Shown here piece by piece: positions 31,325 through 39,843 of a stretch of 64,000 nucleotides of DNA (the stretch's first letter is position 1; the number at the start of each line of letters is the position of its first letter). The translations under genes were made by a program, and so were the position numbers. The notes beneath the pieces are model-generated. The model did no database searches. It saw only the letters and a list, made by a program, of their open reading frames with translations, and was not told where the DNA came from. The stretch spans positions 1-64,000 of the forward strand of contig JBMOQH010000025.1 in NCBI GenBank assembly GCA_049322795.1. The letters are read 5' to 3'. The DNA is from Immundisolibacter sp049322795 (GTDB lineage Bacteria; Pseudomonadota; Gammaproteobacteria; Immundisolibacterales; Immundisolibacteraceae).

Positions 31325-32659
31325 TTGTTCAACCTAGAAGGAACCCCTTATCTGCTTGACTCTCAGGCGTCTGAGCAGGTCCGGATAAGGCTTCAAGCCA
31401 TTGAAGAGCGCGTGGCACTCCTGCGTGGCAGCGGTGTCCTCACAGAGCAGACGGTCAAGGACTACTACGGGGAGAAAAGGTTTGAGCAAGTCGCCGAGTC
31501 GAACGCGATAGAGGGCAGCACGCTCTCCGTCGGCGAGACTGAGCTAGCCGTACTGAAAGGCATCACCATCACTGGTCATGATCCTGCATACGCAAAGGAT
31601 GCGATGGCTCTCGACCGCGCGCTGACGCGCATTACAGAGCTTGCGCGCGACACCAAACATCCAACCGACATCGCTCAACTACACGAGATTCACGGCCTCT
31701 TGCTTGGGGATCGACCGGGCGCCGGCATCTTCCGCAAGGAGCGCGTAACGATCCGAGGTGCCAAGCATACGCCGCCCAAGACTTGGAAACAGATCATGGC
31801 CATGATGTCGGACTGGCAGTCTTGGTCCGCTGACAACGCAACGCTTCCCGCGCCCATTCGATCCGCCATTTTACATGCTTGGTTGACCCACGTTCACCCT
31901 TTCATCGACGGAAACGGCCGCGTCTCTAGAGCGATCGGCAATCTCGAACTCATCCGCGCCGGTTACCCACCAATCATAATCAAAAAGAAGGAGCGAGACC
32001 GCTACATCGAGGCACTGGCCGAGTCTGACGAAGGCGGCGACATCCGATCATTTCTAGAGCTCGTCTTTGACCGAGTCGAAGGTGGCCTCACCGGCCTTGA
32101 GTTGTCAGCGAGGAGGAAGCAAGGCTTCAATCCAGTAGTCGAGAAGATCCGGCAGATGCAGGAGAAGCAGCTCTACATCTGGGAGACCGGGGTCAAGCTT
32201 CTTGCGTCCATTGTTGGCCATCGCCTAACTCAGCTCCTTGAGCCTGTAGGAGGGTCTGCAAGCATTCGGCTGTATGACTCGCCTCTTGACTTGGACGACT
32301 ATCTAGAGGTCTGCGGCGGCAGAAGCGTCTCGCGAAGCTGGGCATTCACTGTCCGGATTGAGATACCAGGGGTCCCTCGCCTAGAGAAGCTGGCTTACAT
32401 CGGCCATCGCAGCAACAGGCTGCACCAAGCCTTGAACTACGAAGGAGGCCCGTCCATTTACTGGTCGTCTAAGAATCCGGCGAACTTCCCAAAGTGGTTA
32501 ACCGACGGCGAGAACTCTCCGTTCGCGATGGAACTCACTGCGAAGGCCGGAAACGGCGACGAGTGGATTGCTCGGTTGTCTGATGACTCCGTGCAAAAGG
32601 TGCAAACAACAGAATTGGCAAGCAAGATTGCGGAAGCGCTCGTTAGCCAAGTCGGGTAA
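31325..32659 (+). CDS. Fic-domain AMP transferase
   Basis: 444 aa. The catalytic Fic motif is HPFIDGNGRVSR with His191. The inhibitory motif SNAIEG (Ser59 to Glu63-Gly64) precedes it, so this is the self-inhibited class II type. A Fic N-terminal helical domain and an unassigned C-terminal region (~290-444) flank it. Fic enzymes move AMP from ATP to hydroxyl side chains of target proteins. TTG 31325 with GGAGG 6 nt before it is preferred; the frame is open from 31247 but that part overlaps the inverted repeat. It lies between the RAYT right repeat and another copy of the same repeat, so it may be a passenger. GC is lower than the core genome. Confidence 0.88.
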   Translation: MFNLEGTPYLLDSQASEQVRIRLQAIEERVALLRGSGVLTEQTVKDYYGEKRFEQVAESNAIEGSTLSVGETELAVLKGITITGHDPAYAKDAMALDRALTRITELARDTKHPTDIAQLHEIHGLLLGDRPGAGIFRKERVTIRGAKHTPPKTWKQIMAMMSDWQSWSADNATLPAPIRSAILHAWLTHVHPFIDGNGRVSRAIGNLELIRAGYPPIIIKKKERDRYIEALAESDEGGDIRSFLELVFDRVEGGLTGLELSARRKQGFNPVVEKIRQMQEKQLYIWETGVKLLASIVGHRLTQLLEPVGGSASIRLYDSPLDLDDYLEVCGGRSVSRSWAFTVRIEIPGVPRLEKLAYIGHRSNRLHQALNYEGGPSIYWSSKNPANFPKWLTDGENSPFAMELTAKAGNGDEWIARLSDDSVQKVQTTELASKIAEALVSQVG

Positions 32660-32770
32660 CAGGGATAACAGGGGACGGGATAACAGGGACGGGATAACAG
32701 GGGACGATAACAGGATAACAGGGGACAGATCACGGTTTTCGCGAAACCGGCAGTCGTAATCTGCCCCCTG
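32657..32770. repeat. Tandem ACAGGG-type repeats ending in a RAYT-type hairpin
   Basis: Directly after the Fic stop there are five units of the type GGATAACAGGGGAC (about 32657-32727), partly shortened. The last runs into AACAGGGGACAGATCACGG (32717-32735), which differs by one base from the transposase-unit terminal repeat. This is followed by a hairpin: inner stem CGGTTT / AAACCG with loop TCGCG, outer arms GGGGACAGAT and ATCTGCCCCC. It looks like a substrate or remnant of the neighbouring RAYT transposase. Confidence 0.7.
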
Positions 32771-32849
32771 TGTTGTCTTTGCACGGCATGCCGCCGACCG
32801 AGTCCAGCGGGTGCCGGTCCCGGCACGCACCGGGGCGTCGCCCCCTCCC

Positions 32850-35132
32850 TCAGGCCGGCGTGAGCCCAGCCATGTCCAGCATCAGCCATTTGCTGCCGGC
32901 GCTGGCGAACTTCACCTGCACCCGCGTGCGCGGACCCTGGCCCTCGAAGTCGACGATCACGCCGTCGCCGAATTTGCCGTGGCGCACGCGCTGGCCGACT
33001 TCGAGCCCGCCCGCGCCCTCGGCCATCTTGGGCGGATCGCTCCAGGCACCCTCGCGTCGCGGCGGCGGGCGGGCGAAATCGTCGGTCCGGCCGGGGCGCC
33101 GCTGATCGGCCCGGGCCCGGCCGCCGTAGCCGGCGCCGCCAAACGCGTCACGGCCTGCGCCGAACACGCGCGCGCTGGTCGGCCGCTCGACGGTGCCGCG
33201 CAGGCGCACCTCGGTGAGGTGCTCGGCCGGGATTTCCTCGATGAAGCGTGAGGCCATGGCGGGGCGCGTCTCGCCGTGGATGCGCCGGCTCTCGGCGTAG
33301 CTGACGAACAGCCGCTCGCGGGCGCGGGTGATGCCGACGTAGGCCAGACGGCGTTCCTCCTCCAGCCGCGCCGGGTCGTCGATGGAGCGCTGGCTCGGAA
33401 ACAGCCCCTCCTCCACGCCGACCAGGAATACCTGCCGGAACTCGAGTCCCTTGGCCGAGTGCAGCGTCATCAGCTGCACGCAGTCGGCGCCGGCCTCGCC
33501 CTGGGCGTCGCCGGCCTCGAGCGCCGCGTGGCTCAGGAACGCGGTCAGCGGGTCGAGGTCCTCGTCCTCGTTGACGAACAGGCTGGCGGCGTTCACGAGC
33601 TCGTCGAGGTTCTCGACCCGTCCCTCGCCGCGGCCGTCCGGGTCCTTGGCGTAATGGTCCTTGAGGCCGCTGCCGTGCACGGCGATGGTGACCTGATCCA
33701 TCAGCGGCTGGCCGGCCGAGGCGGCGCGCAGGTCGCCGATCAGCCGCGCGAAGCCGCCGAGCGCCGACGCCGCGCGGCCGCCGAGGCCCCCGCCCTGCAG
33801 CAGGCGCGTCAGCACCGCCCACAGCGAAAGCGCCCCGGCGCGTGCTTCCTCGCGCAGGGTGTCGAGCGTTTTCTCGCCGATGCCGCGCGGCGGCTGGTTC
33901 ACCACCCGCTCGAAGGCGGTGTCGTCGTCGGGGTTGGCGACGAGGCGCAGGTACGCCAGCGCGTCGCGAATCTCGGCGCGGTCGAAGAAGCGCTGGCCGC
34001 CGTAGACCCGGTAGCGGATGCGCCGCGCGACCAGCTGCTCCTCGAAGGCGCGCGACTGGGCATTCGAGCGGTACAGGATGGCCACTTCCGCGCGCGGGTT
34101 GCCGGCCGCCGCCCAGGCCTCGATCTGCTCCACCACGAAGCGCGCCTCGTCCTGCTCGTTGTAGGCGGCATAGAGCCGGATCGGCTCGCCGTGGCCGGCG
34201 TCCGACCACAGGTTCTTGCCCAGGCGCTCGCGGTTGTTGGCGATCAGCGCGTTGGCGGCGGCCAGGATGGTGCCGGTCGAGCGGTAGTTCTGCTCCAGGC
34301 GGATCACCTTCACGTCCGGGAACTGGCGCTCGAAATCGCGCATGTTCTCGACCTTGGCGCCGCGCCAGCCGTAGATGGACTGATCGTCGTCGCCGACCGC
34401 GAACAGGCTGCTGTCGGGCCCGGCGAGGTTGCGCAGCCAGGCGTATTGCAGGGTGTTGGTGTCCTGGAACTCGTCGACCAGGATGTGCCGGAAGCGCCGC
34501 CGGTAATGGTCGCGCAGCGCCGGCTGTTGCACCCAAAGTTCATTGGAACGCAGCAGCAGCTCGCCGAAATCGACCATGCCGCCGCGCTCGCAGGCGGCCT
34601 CGTAGCGCCGGTACAGCTCGGCCAGGCGCTCGCGGTCGGGGAAGCCCTGGGCGTCGATGTGGCGCGCGCGCTGGCCCTCGTCCTTGCGGGCGTTGATGAA
34701 GGCCGCCACCTGCGCCGGCTTCAGGCTGTCGTCGCCCAGCTCGCGCAGCAGGCGCTTGATCAGGCGCTGCTGGTCGTCGGAATCGAGAATCTGGAACGTC
34801 TCCGGCAGGCCGGCCTCGCGCCAGTGCGCGCGCAGCAGACGGTGCGCGATGCCGTGGAAGGTGCCGACCCACAAGCCGCGCGGCGACAGATGCAGCAGCT
34901 CGCCGATGCGCTCGCGCATCTCGGCCGCCGCCTTGTTGGTGAAGGTGACGGCCAGAATCTCCTGCGGCGCCGCGCGCTCGACTTCGATCAACCAGGCGAT
35001 GCGGTGCGTCAGCACCCGCGTCTTGCCGCTGCCGGCGCCGGCCAGCACCAGCGCCGTCTGCCCGGGCGCGGTCACGGCCTCGCGCTGCGGCGGGTTCAGG
35101 CGTTCGATCTGGCGTTCTAGGGTCATGCTCAT
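32850..35132 (-). CDS. uvrD: DNA helicase II (UvrD/Rep family)
   Basis: 760 aa SF1A helicase, slightly longer than E. coli UvrD (720). Motif I LVLAGAGSGKTRVLTHR, Ia VTFTNKAAAEMRER, II ILVDEFQDTN, III FAVGDDDQSIYGWRGA, IV VIRLEQNYRST, V LMTLHSAKGLEF and VI YVGITRARERLFV are present. It unwinds DNA 3'-5' in nucleotide excision and mismatch repair. The tail ends with the conserved tudor-like segment GQRVRHGKFGDGVIVDFEGQG, typical for UvrD/PcrA. ATG 35132 was used; ATG 35126 is an alternative. It marks the return to high-GC core DNA after the accessory island. Confidence 0.96.
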   Translation of the reverse strand: MSMTLERQIERLNPPQREAVTAPGQTALVLAGAGSGKTRVLTHRIAWLIEVERAAPQEILAVTFTNKAAAEMRERIGELLHLSPRGLWVGTFHGIAHRLLRAHWREAGLPETFQILDSDDQQRLIKRLLRELGDDSLKPAQVAAFINARKDEGQRARHIDAQGFPDRERLAELYRRYEAACERGGMVDFGELLLRSNELWVQQPALRDHYRRRFRHILVDEFQDTNTLQYAWLRNLAGPDSSLFAVGDDDQSIYGWRGAKVENMRDFERQFPDVKVIRLEQNYRSTGTILAAANALIANNRERLGKNLWSDAGHGEPIRLYAAYNEQDEARFVVEQIEAWAAAGNPRAEVAILYRSNAQSRAFEEQLVARRIRYRVYGGQRFFDRAEIRDALAYLRLVANPDDDTAFERVVNQPPRGIGEKTLDTLREEARAGALSLWAVLTRLLQGGGLGGRAASALGGFARLIGDLRAASAGQPLMDQVTIAVHGSGLKDHYAKDPDGRGEGRVENLDELVNAASLFVNEDEDLDPLTAFLSHAALEAGDAQGEAGADCVQLMTLHSAKGLEFRQVFLVGVEEGLFPSQRSIDDPARLEEERRLAYVGITRARERLFVSYAESRRIHGETRPAMASRFIEEIPAEHLTEVRLRGTVERPTSARVFGAGRDAFGGAGYGGRARADQRRPGRTDDFARPPPRREGAWSDPPKMAEGAGGLEVGQRVRHGKFGDGVIVDFEGQGPRTRVQVKFASAGSKWLMLDMAGLTPA

Positions 35133-35230
35133 GCGGGGCTGGTGCGGCGCGGCGCCGGGACGTGGGCGGCGGTCAATTTTAAGCGAGCGTCAGCCGCCAC
35201 CCCGGCGACGCCCTTGCCGGACACAAGCCC

Positions 35231-36640
35231 TCACAGCAGCCTGGCGAGCGTCGCCAGCGCCGCCTCGGTCCGCCCATCCCACGGGCACGCGCAGGAGATG
35301 CGCACGAAGTTGCGGTATTTCTGCGTGGCCGAGAAGATCGGCCCGGGCGCGATGCTGATGCCCTCGGCGCGGGCGCGGCGGGCGAGTTCCAGGCTGTCGA
35401 CCTGCGGCGCCAGTTCCAGCCAGATGACGAAGCCGCCGGCCGGCTGGGTGATGCGGGTGCCCGGCGGGAAGTGCCGGGTCACGCCCTCGATCATGCGCCG
35501 CACGGCGCGCGCGTAGTCGCCTCGCACGGCCCGCAGGTGACGCTCGTACCCGCCGCCGCGCAGCAATTCCGCCATGGCGAGTTGCGGCACCGTCGCCGTG
35601 GCGAGATTGAGCACGAACTTCAGATACTCGACCCGCGCCTGGTGGCGACCGGGCAGGATCCAGCCCACCCGCAGGCCGGGCGACAGCGTCTTCGAGAACG
35701 ACGAGCAGTAGATCACCTCGGCGCCGGTGCCTTGTGTCAGCGACAGGCAGGGCGGCGGCCGCTGCGCGGCGAAACCGAGGTCGCCGTAAAGATCGTCCTC
35801 GATCAACGGCACGCGGTGGCGGCCGAGCAGCTCCAGCAGGCGCCGCTTGCGCGCGGGCGGCATGCAGTAGCCGAGCGGGTTGCTGAAGCTTGGCGTGGCC
35901 ACGCAGGCCTTGACCGGCCAGCGTTCGAGCGCCAGTTGCAACGCCTCCAGCGACGGCCCGTCGACGGGATCGGTGGGAATTTCCAGCGCTTCCAGTTGCA
36001 GCGCCTCGAGCGCCTGGAGCAAGCCATAGAAGGTGGGCGACTCGATGGCCACCACGTCGCCGGGCCGCGTCACGGCCTGCAACGCCAACAGCAGCGCTTC
36101 CTGGCAGCCGTTGGTGATGACGACCTCGTCGGCGTTCACCGCGCAGCCGGCCTGGACCATGCGCCGCGCGATCTGCCGGCGCAGTTCCGGCAGGCCCGGC
36201 GGGAATTCGTAGGCCGCCGCGCGGCTGCGGTGCAGGCGCGCGGCCCGCGCCAGTGCCCGCTCGACAGCGCGGGTGGGCAGAAAGCTCGCGTCCGGCACCG
36301 CCGCGCCGAGCTGCACCAGGCCGTCCACATTCGTCGCCTTGACCAGGCTCAGCACCAGCTCCTGTCCGCTCACCGGGCTCGGCCGGGCGGCCGGGTCCGA
36401 GACGGCCGGCGGCAGAACCGCCACATTCGGGCGCGAACGCACGTAATAGCCGGAGCGCGGCCGTGCCTCGACCAGCGCGTCGTCCTCCAGCCGCCGGTAG
36501 GCGGCCAGCACGGTGGCGATGCTGACGCCACGCGTGCGGCTCAGCGTGCGCACGCCGGGCAGCCGCTCGCCGGCGCCGTACACGCTTTGCGCGATCTGCT
36601 CGCGCAGCTCGGTGGCCAATTGGTGGTGCAGCAGGTCCAT
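35231..36640 (-). CDS. MocR-type regulator (GntR HTH + aminotransferase fold)
   Basis: 469 aa. An N-terminal GntR winged helix (LATELREQIAQSVYGAGERLPGVRTLSRTRGVSIATVLAAYRRLEDDALVEARPRSGYYV) is joined to an aminotransferase class I fold with PLP Lys in YCSSFSKTLSPGLRVGW, ITNGCQEALLLAL and ATPSFSNPLGYCMPPARK. MocR proteins sense PLP or amino compounds and control the divergent gene, here an EamA exporter. Candidate binding sites CTGTACCG lie at 36649, 36699 and 36729. ATG 36640 is preferred; a GTG at 36679 gives 13 more residues. Confidence 0.9.
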   Translation of the reverse strand: MDLLHHQLATELREQIAQSVYGAGERLPGVRTLSRTRGVSIATVLAAYRRLEDDALVEARPRSGYYVRSRPNVAVLPPAVSDPAARPSPVSGQELVLSLVKATNVDGLVQLGAAVPDASFLPTRAVERALARAARLHRSRAAAYEFPPGLPELRRQIARRMVQAGCAVNADEVVITNGCQEALLLALQAVTRPGDVVAIESPTFYGLLQALEALQLEALEIPTDPVDGPSLEALQLALERWPVKACVATPSFSNPLGYCMPPARKRRLLELLGRHRVPLIEDDLYGDLGFAAQRPPPCLSLTQGTGAEVIYCSSFSKTLSPGLRVGWILPGRHQARVEYLKFVLNLATATVPQLAMAELLRGGGYERHLRAVRGDYARAVRRMIEGVTRHFPPGTRITQPAGGFVIWLELAPQVDSLELARRARAEGISIAPGPIFSATQKYRNFVRISCACPWDGRTEAALATLARLL

Positions 36641-36648
36641 GGGTGGGG

Positions 36649-36736
36649 CGGTACAGCCGGCAGGGGAATCGACCGGCACAGATTAATTGAAACGAACTCT
36701 GTACCGCGACAATATCATTTATCTGCTTCTGTACCG
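36649..36736. promoter_or_regulatory. Three CTGTACCG sites between MocR regulator and EamA gene
   Basis: The octamer CTGTACCG occurs as two direct repeats (36699-36706 and 36729-36736), exactly 30 bp apart, or about three helical turns, and once inverted as CGGTACAG (36649-36656), 9-16 bp before the regulator start. MocR regulators typically bind direct repeats in the divergent promoter. The AT-rich patch around 36680-36720 (TTAATTGAAA, AATATCATTTAT) is a likely promoter region. Assignment is from sequence symmetry. Confidence 0.6.
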
Positions 36737-36790
36737 CTCATGGAGCCTGCCATAGAGTGGCCACCTCGTCGTTATTCCCGCGCCATCCCC

Positions 36791-37729
36791 ATGCTTCAGA
36801 CATCTCCCCCGCCGCGGCCAAACCGGCTCCTGCTGCCGTGGCCGCACCTGCTGCTGGCACTGGCGGTGATCGGCGTCTGGGGCACCAATTTCGTGGTCAT
36901 CCGCGTCGCCCTCGATGAGTGGCCGCCGCTGCTGTTCGCCGCGCTGCGCTTCGTCTTCGCGGCGCTGCCGTGGGTGTTGTTCGTCAAACCTCCGCGCGCG
37001 TCCTGGCGGCATCTCGCCGCTTATGGCGCGGTGGTCGGCTGCGGCCAGTTCGGCTTGCTGTACCTGGCGATGCGACACGACATCGCGCCGGGGCTCGCCT
37101 CGCTGGTGATTCAGGTGCAGGTGTTTTTCACTGTCGCCCTGGCGGCAGCGCTGCTGCGCGAGCGCCTGACCGGCCGGCAGATCGTCGCCATGCTGCTCGG
37201 TGCGGCGGGGCTGACGGTGACGCTGTGCGCCACCGACGCGGCGGCAACGCCGCTCGGTCTGTTGCTGACCGTCGCGGCCGCGCTGGGCTGGGCCATCGCC
37301 AACCTCATCGTCAAGTCCGCGGGCAGCATCGACGCCCTCGCCTTCGTGGTCTGGTCCAGCGTCTTTGCGGCCGTGCCGCTGCTGGCTCTGAGCCTGGCGG
37401 TCGAGGGCGTCGGCACCGGACTGGCCGCCATCGGCCACGCGTCGCCGGCGGCCTGGCTCGCCGTGCTGTGGCAGGCGCTGGGCAACACCCTGTTCGGCTA
37501 CGGCGCCTGGAGCTGGCTGCTCGCGCGCCACCCCGCCGCGGTCATCGCGCCGCTGTCGCTGCTGGTGCCGGTGTTCGGCATGACGGCATCGGCGGCGCTC
37601 CTCGCCGAGCCGATGCCGGCGTGGAAGCTGGCCGCCAGCGCGCTGATCATCGGTGGCCTCGGGGTGAACCTGCTGGGGCCGGCGAGGCGACGGGCGGTCA
37701 CGAACATCCGTGCGGAGCCGCAGCGATGA
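36791..37729 (+). CDS. EamA/DMT-family transporter
   Basis: 312 aa with ten hydrophobic segments in two EamA repeats (N-terminal ALAVIGVWGTNFVVIRVALDEWPPLLFAALRF; C-terminal AVLWQALGNTLFGYGAWSWLLAR and APLSLLVPVFGMTASAALLAE). This branch (RhaT/YdcZ-like, EamA) exports amino acids or small metabolites. ATG 36791 starts at the family N-terminus, ATG 36740 is in frame but overlaps the operator. It is divergent from the MocR regulator and overlaps the NTF2-like gene by 4 nt, making an operon with that gene and the cupin gene. Confidence 0.87.
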   Translation: MLQTSPPPRPNRLLLPWPHLLLALAVIGVWGTNFVVIRVALDEWPPLLFAALRFVFAALPWVLFVKPPRASWRHLAAYGAVVGCGQFGLLYLAMRHDIAPGLASLVIQVQVFFTVALAAALLRERLTGRQIVAMLLGAAGLTVTLCATDAAATPLGLLLTVAAALGWAIANLIVKSAGSIDALAFVVWSSVFAAVPLLALSLAVEGVGTGLAAIGHASPAAWLAVLWQALGNTLFGYGAWSWLLARHPAAVIAPLSLLVPVFGMTASAALLAEPMPAWKLAASALIIGGLGVNLLGPARRRAVTNIRAEPQR

Positions 37730-38490
37730 TTCGCGCCGACGCTGCCAACGGCTTCGCGGCCGAGTGGATCGCCGCCTGGGCCAGGCACGATGTCGACGCC
37801 CTGCTCGCGCGCTGCGACGACGCGTTCGAGTGGGCTTCGCCATTGCTTACGCGGGTCGCCGGCAAATCCGCCACCGCGCTGCGAGGCAAGACCCGGATCG
37901 GCGCCAGCTGGGCGCGGCTGCTGACGCCGCCGGCGCTGACGGTGGCGCCACGGTTTCGCCTGGGCCTGCGGGCGACACTGACGGGGTCGGACAGCCTGGT
38001 GCTGCTGTGCGAGCTCGATTCGCGGCGCGTGGCGCAAACGATTCGTCTCGGGGCAGATGGGCAAGCGACGCGCCTTGCCTGCCAGCACCTGCCGGTGAGC
38101 ACGGGAGGAGCCGGCCTGATCGACGCCGGCTTTGCCCGGCACTTCGCCGCCGACTGGCTCAGCGCGTGGAACCGGCATGATCTCGCCGCCATCCTTTCGC
38201 ACTACGCACCCGACATCGACATGCACTCGCCCTACATCGCCGTGATGGTGGGCAAACCAAGCGGCGTGCTGCACGGCAAGGCGGCGGTCGGCAGTTATTG
38301 GGAGAAAGCGCTGGCACGCATGCCGGATCTGCGCTTCGTGCTGATCGACGTGTTCTGCGGCGCTGACAGCCTCGTGCTGCACTACCACGGTTCACGCGGT
38401 GCGGTAGCGGAGGTTTTCGAGTTCGGCGCGGACGGCAAGGTGATCCGCGCCGCCGCCCATTACGCACACCCCCCGGAGAACGCGCCATGA
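37726..38490 (+). CDS. Tandem NTF2/SnoaL-like protein
   Basis: 254 aa built from two similar cone-shaped NTF2-like domains. Half one starts GFAAEWIAAWARHDVDALLARCDDAFEWASPL (~8-38); half two HFAADWLSAWNRHDLAAILSHYAPDIDMHSPY (~138-169) followed by GKAAVGSYWEKALARMPDLRF. Such domains bind small hydrophobic ligands and may be isomerases, cyclases or dehydratases; catalysis cannot be deduced. The duplication within one chain is clear. It overlaps EamA by 4 nt and the cupin by 4 nt, so it belongs to the MocR-controlled operon. Confidence 0.75.
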   Translation: MIRADAANGFAAEWIAAWARHDVDALLARCDDAFEWASPLLTRVAGKSATALRGKTRIGASWARLLTPPALTVAPRFRLGLRATLTGSDSLVLLCELDSRRVAQTIRLGADGQATRLACQHLPVSTGGAGLIDAGFARHFAADWLSAWNRHDLAAILSHYAPDIDMHSPYIAVMVGKPSGVLHGKAAVGSYWEKALARMPDLRFVLIDVFCGADSLVLHYHGSRGAVAEVFEFGADGKVIRAAAHYAHPPENAP

Positions 38491-38978
38491 CCGGTTCCGA
38501 CCCGCCGATTGCCCTGATCGCCGCCGACTGCGCCGTGCGCCGACGCCCATCGAGCTACCCGGCGGCCGTCGTGGCGCTGCTCGATGCCCAGCTTGCCGGT
38601 CGGGAGAAGCGTCCGCTCGGCGAGCTCTTCGGCCTGACGCGCTTCGGCGTCAATCTCACCCGCCTGGCGCCGGGCGCCATCTCGGCACTGCGCCATGCCC
38701 ACTCGCGGCAGGACGAATTCATTTACGTGCTGCACGGCACGCCGACGCTGGTGACCGATGCCGGCGAGACGCCGCTGTCACCGGGCATGTGCGCCGGCTT
38801 CGCCGCGGGCACAGGCAACGCGCACCGGCTGATCAACCCCAGCGACGCGGACGTGGTCTACCTCGAAATCGGCGACCGCACGCCGGACGATCGGGTGACC
38901 TATCCGGACGACGATCTGGCGGCAAGCCTGGTCGACGGCCGGTGGCGGTTCACGCGCAAGGATGGCTCCGACTACTGA
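38487..38978 (+). CDS. Cupin-domain protein
   Basis: 163 aa with a single conserved cupin barrel: LAPGAISALRHAHSRQDEFIYVLHGTPTLV (metal ligands expected at the two His and the Glu of RHAHSRQDE) and CAGFAAGTGNAHRLINPS (third His), ending VYLEIGDRTPDDRVTYPDDDL. Similar proteins are called auxin-binding-like or (R)-mandelonitrile lyase-like cupins. No specific reaction can be named. Last gene of the EamA/NTF2/cupin operon. Structured repeat copy 2 begins one base after its stop codon. Confidence 0.85.
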   Translation: MTGSDPPIALIAADCAVRRRPSSYPAAVVALLDAQLAGREKRPLGELFGLTRFGVNLTRLAPGAISALRHAHSRQDEFIYVLHGTPTLVTDAGETPLSPGMCAGFAAGTGNAHRLINPSDADVVYLEIGDRTPDDRVTYPDDDLAASLVDGRWRFTRKDGSDY

Positions 38979-38979
38979 A

Positions 38980-39131
38980 GGAGACGCTGAAAAATTCCTT
39001 CCGTGGAATTTTTCAGCTCGCCTCGTCGCGGTGCACGCCCGCGACGGGCTCCGTGAATCAAGCACTTCGTGCTTGTCTCACGCCGGGGCATCCTGCCCCG
39101 AACGGGAAGCGCTGAATAAATCAGCGCTTCC
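38980..39131 (+). repeat. Five-stem structured repeat, copy 2
   Basis: Same five-stem element as copies 1 and 3, 152 bp. Stems 1, 2 and 4 are as in copy 1; stem 5 is now perfect (AAGCGCTGA / TCAGCGCTT). Stem 3 has one arm changed (AATCAAGCAC / GTGCTTGTCT) and is partly broken. It begins directly after the cupin gene stop and ends 26 nt before the next ATG in the same orientation, so it lies between two co-oriented genes. Confidence 0.85.
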
Positions 39132-39157
39132 TGAAGGGTCTTCCGACCGGAGAATCG

Positions 39158-39775
39158 ATGAAAACGCCCATCACCCTGTACTTCGATCTGGTCAGCCCGT
39201 ACGCGTGGCTGGCGCTGCACGCCGTCGAGACGATCCGCGCCGAAAGCGGCCGCGAGGTGATCGTCAGCCCGGTCGCCTTCGGCGCCATCCTCAAGCGCAA
39301 CCAGCAGCCGGCGCCGGTGGCCTTGCCCGCCAAACGGGCGCACATCCTCGACGACATCCGCTGGCGCGCCGCCGAGCGGGGGTTGCCGTTCACCGGCCCG
39401 CCGGTGCATCCGTTCAATCCGCTGGCCGGGCTGCGCCTGTGCCTGGCGTTGGACGATCCCGACGCGCGCGCCGCGCTGGCGCGGGAGCTGGCGGATGCCG
39501 CCTGGGCGCACGGCCGCGACCTTGCCGATAGCGCGGTGGTGCTCGACGTCGCCACCGCTTGCGGGCTGGACCCGACGTGGGCAGCGGCGCGTCTGGATGA
39601 TCCCGCCATCAAGGAGGCGCTGATCAAACGCACCGATGACGCCGCCGACGCCGGCGTGTTTGGCGTGCCGACCTTCGCCCTGGACGGGCACCTGTTCTGG
39701 GGCAACGACCGCATTGCGCATCTGTTGGCGAGCGCGCGGGGCGAGCGGCCAGACATTCCGGGGTCGGCGCGCTGA
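39158..39775 (+). CDS. 2-hydroxychromene-2-carboxylate isomerase family (DsbA-like, GST kappa)
   Basis: 205 aa with thioredoxin fold and a Ser in place of the usual catalytic Cys: ITLYFDLVSPYAWLALHAVE (N-terminus), AGVFGVPTFALDGHLFWGNDR (cis-Pro loop near the end). The family includes naphthalene-pathway 2-hydroxychromene-2-carboxylate isomerase, which needs glutathione, and GST kappa. Motif order and length (about 200 aa) fit; the actual substrate may differ. Nothing else of a naphthalene operon is visible. ATG 39158 follows structured repeat copy 2. Confidence 0.88.
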   Translation: MKTPITLYFDLVSPYAWLALHAVETIRAESGREVIVSPVAFGAILKRNQQPAPVALPAKRAHILDDIRWRAAERGLPFTGPPVHPFNPLAGLRLCLALDDPDARAALARELADAAWAHGRDLADSAVVLDVATACGLDPTWAAARLDDPAIKEALIKRTDDAADAGVFGVPTFALDGHLFWGNDRIAHLLASARGERPDIPGSAR

Positions 39776-39843
39776 CGGCGCAGGGGCCCGACCGCGGCGG
39801 GTCCGGTCGTACCACCGCCTGCCGGCGCAGCCCGCCGCCCTGA

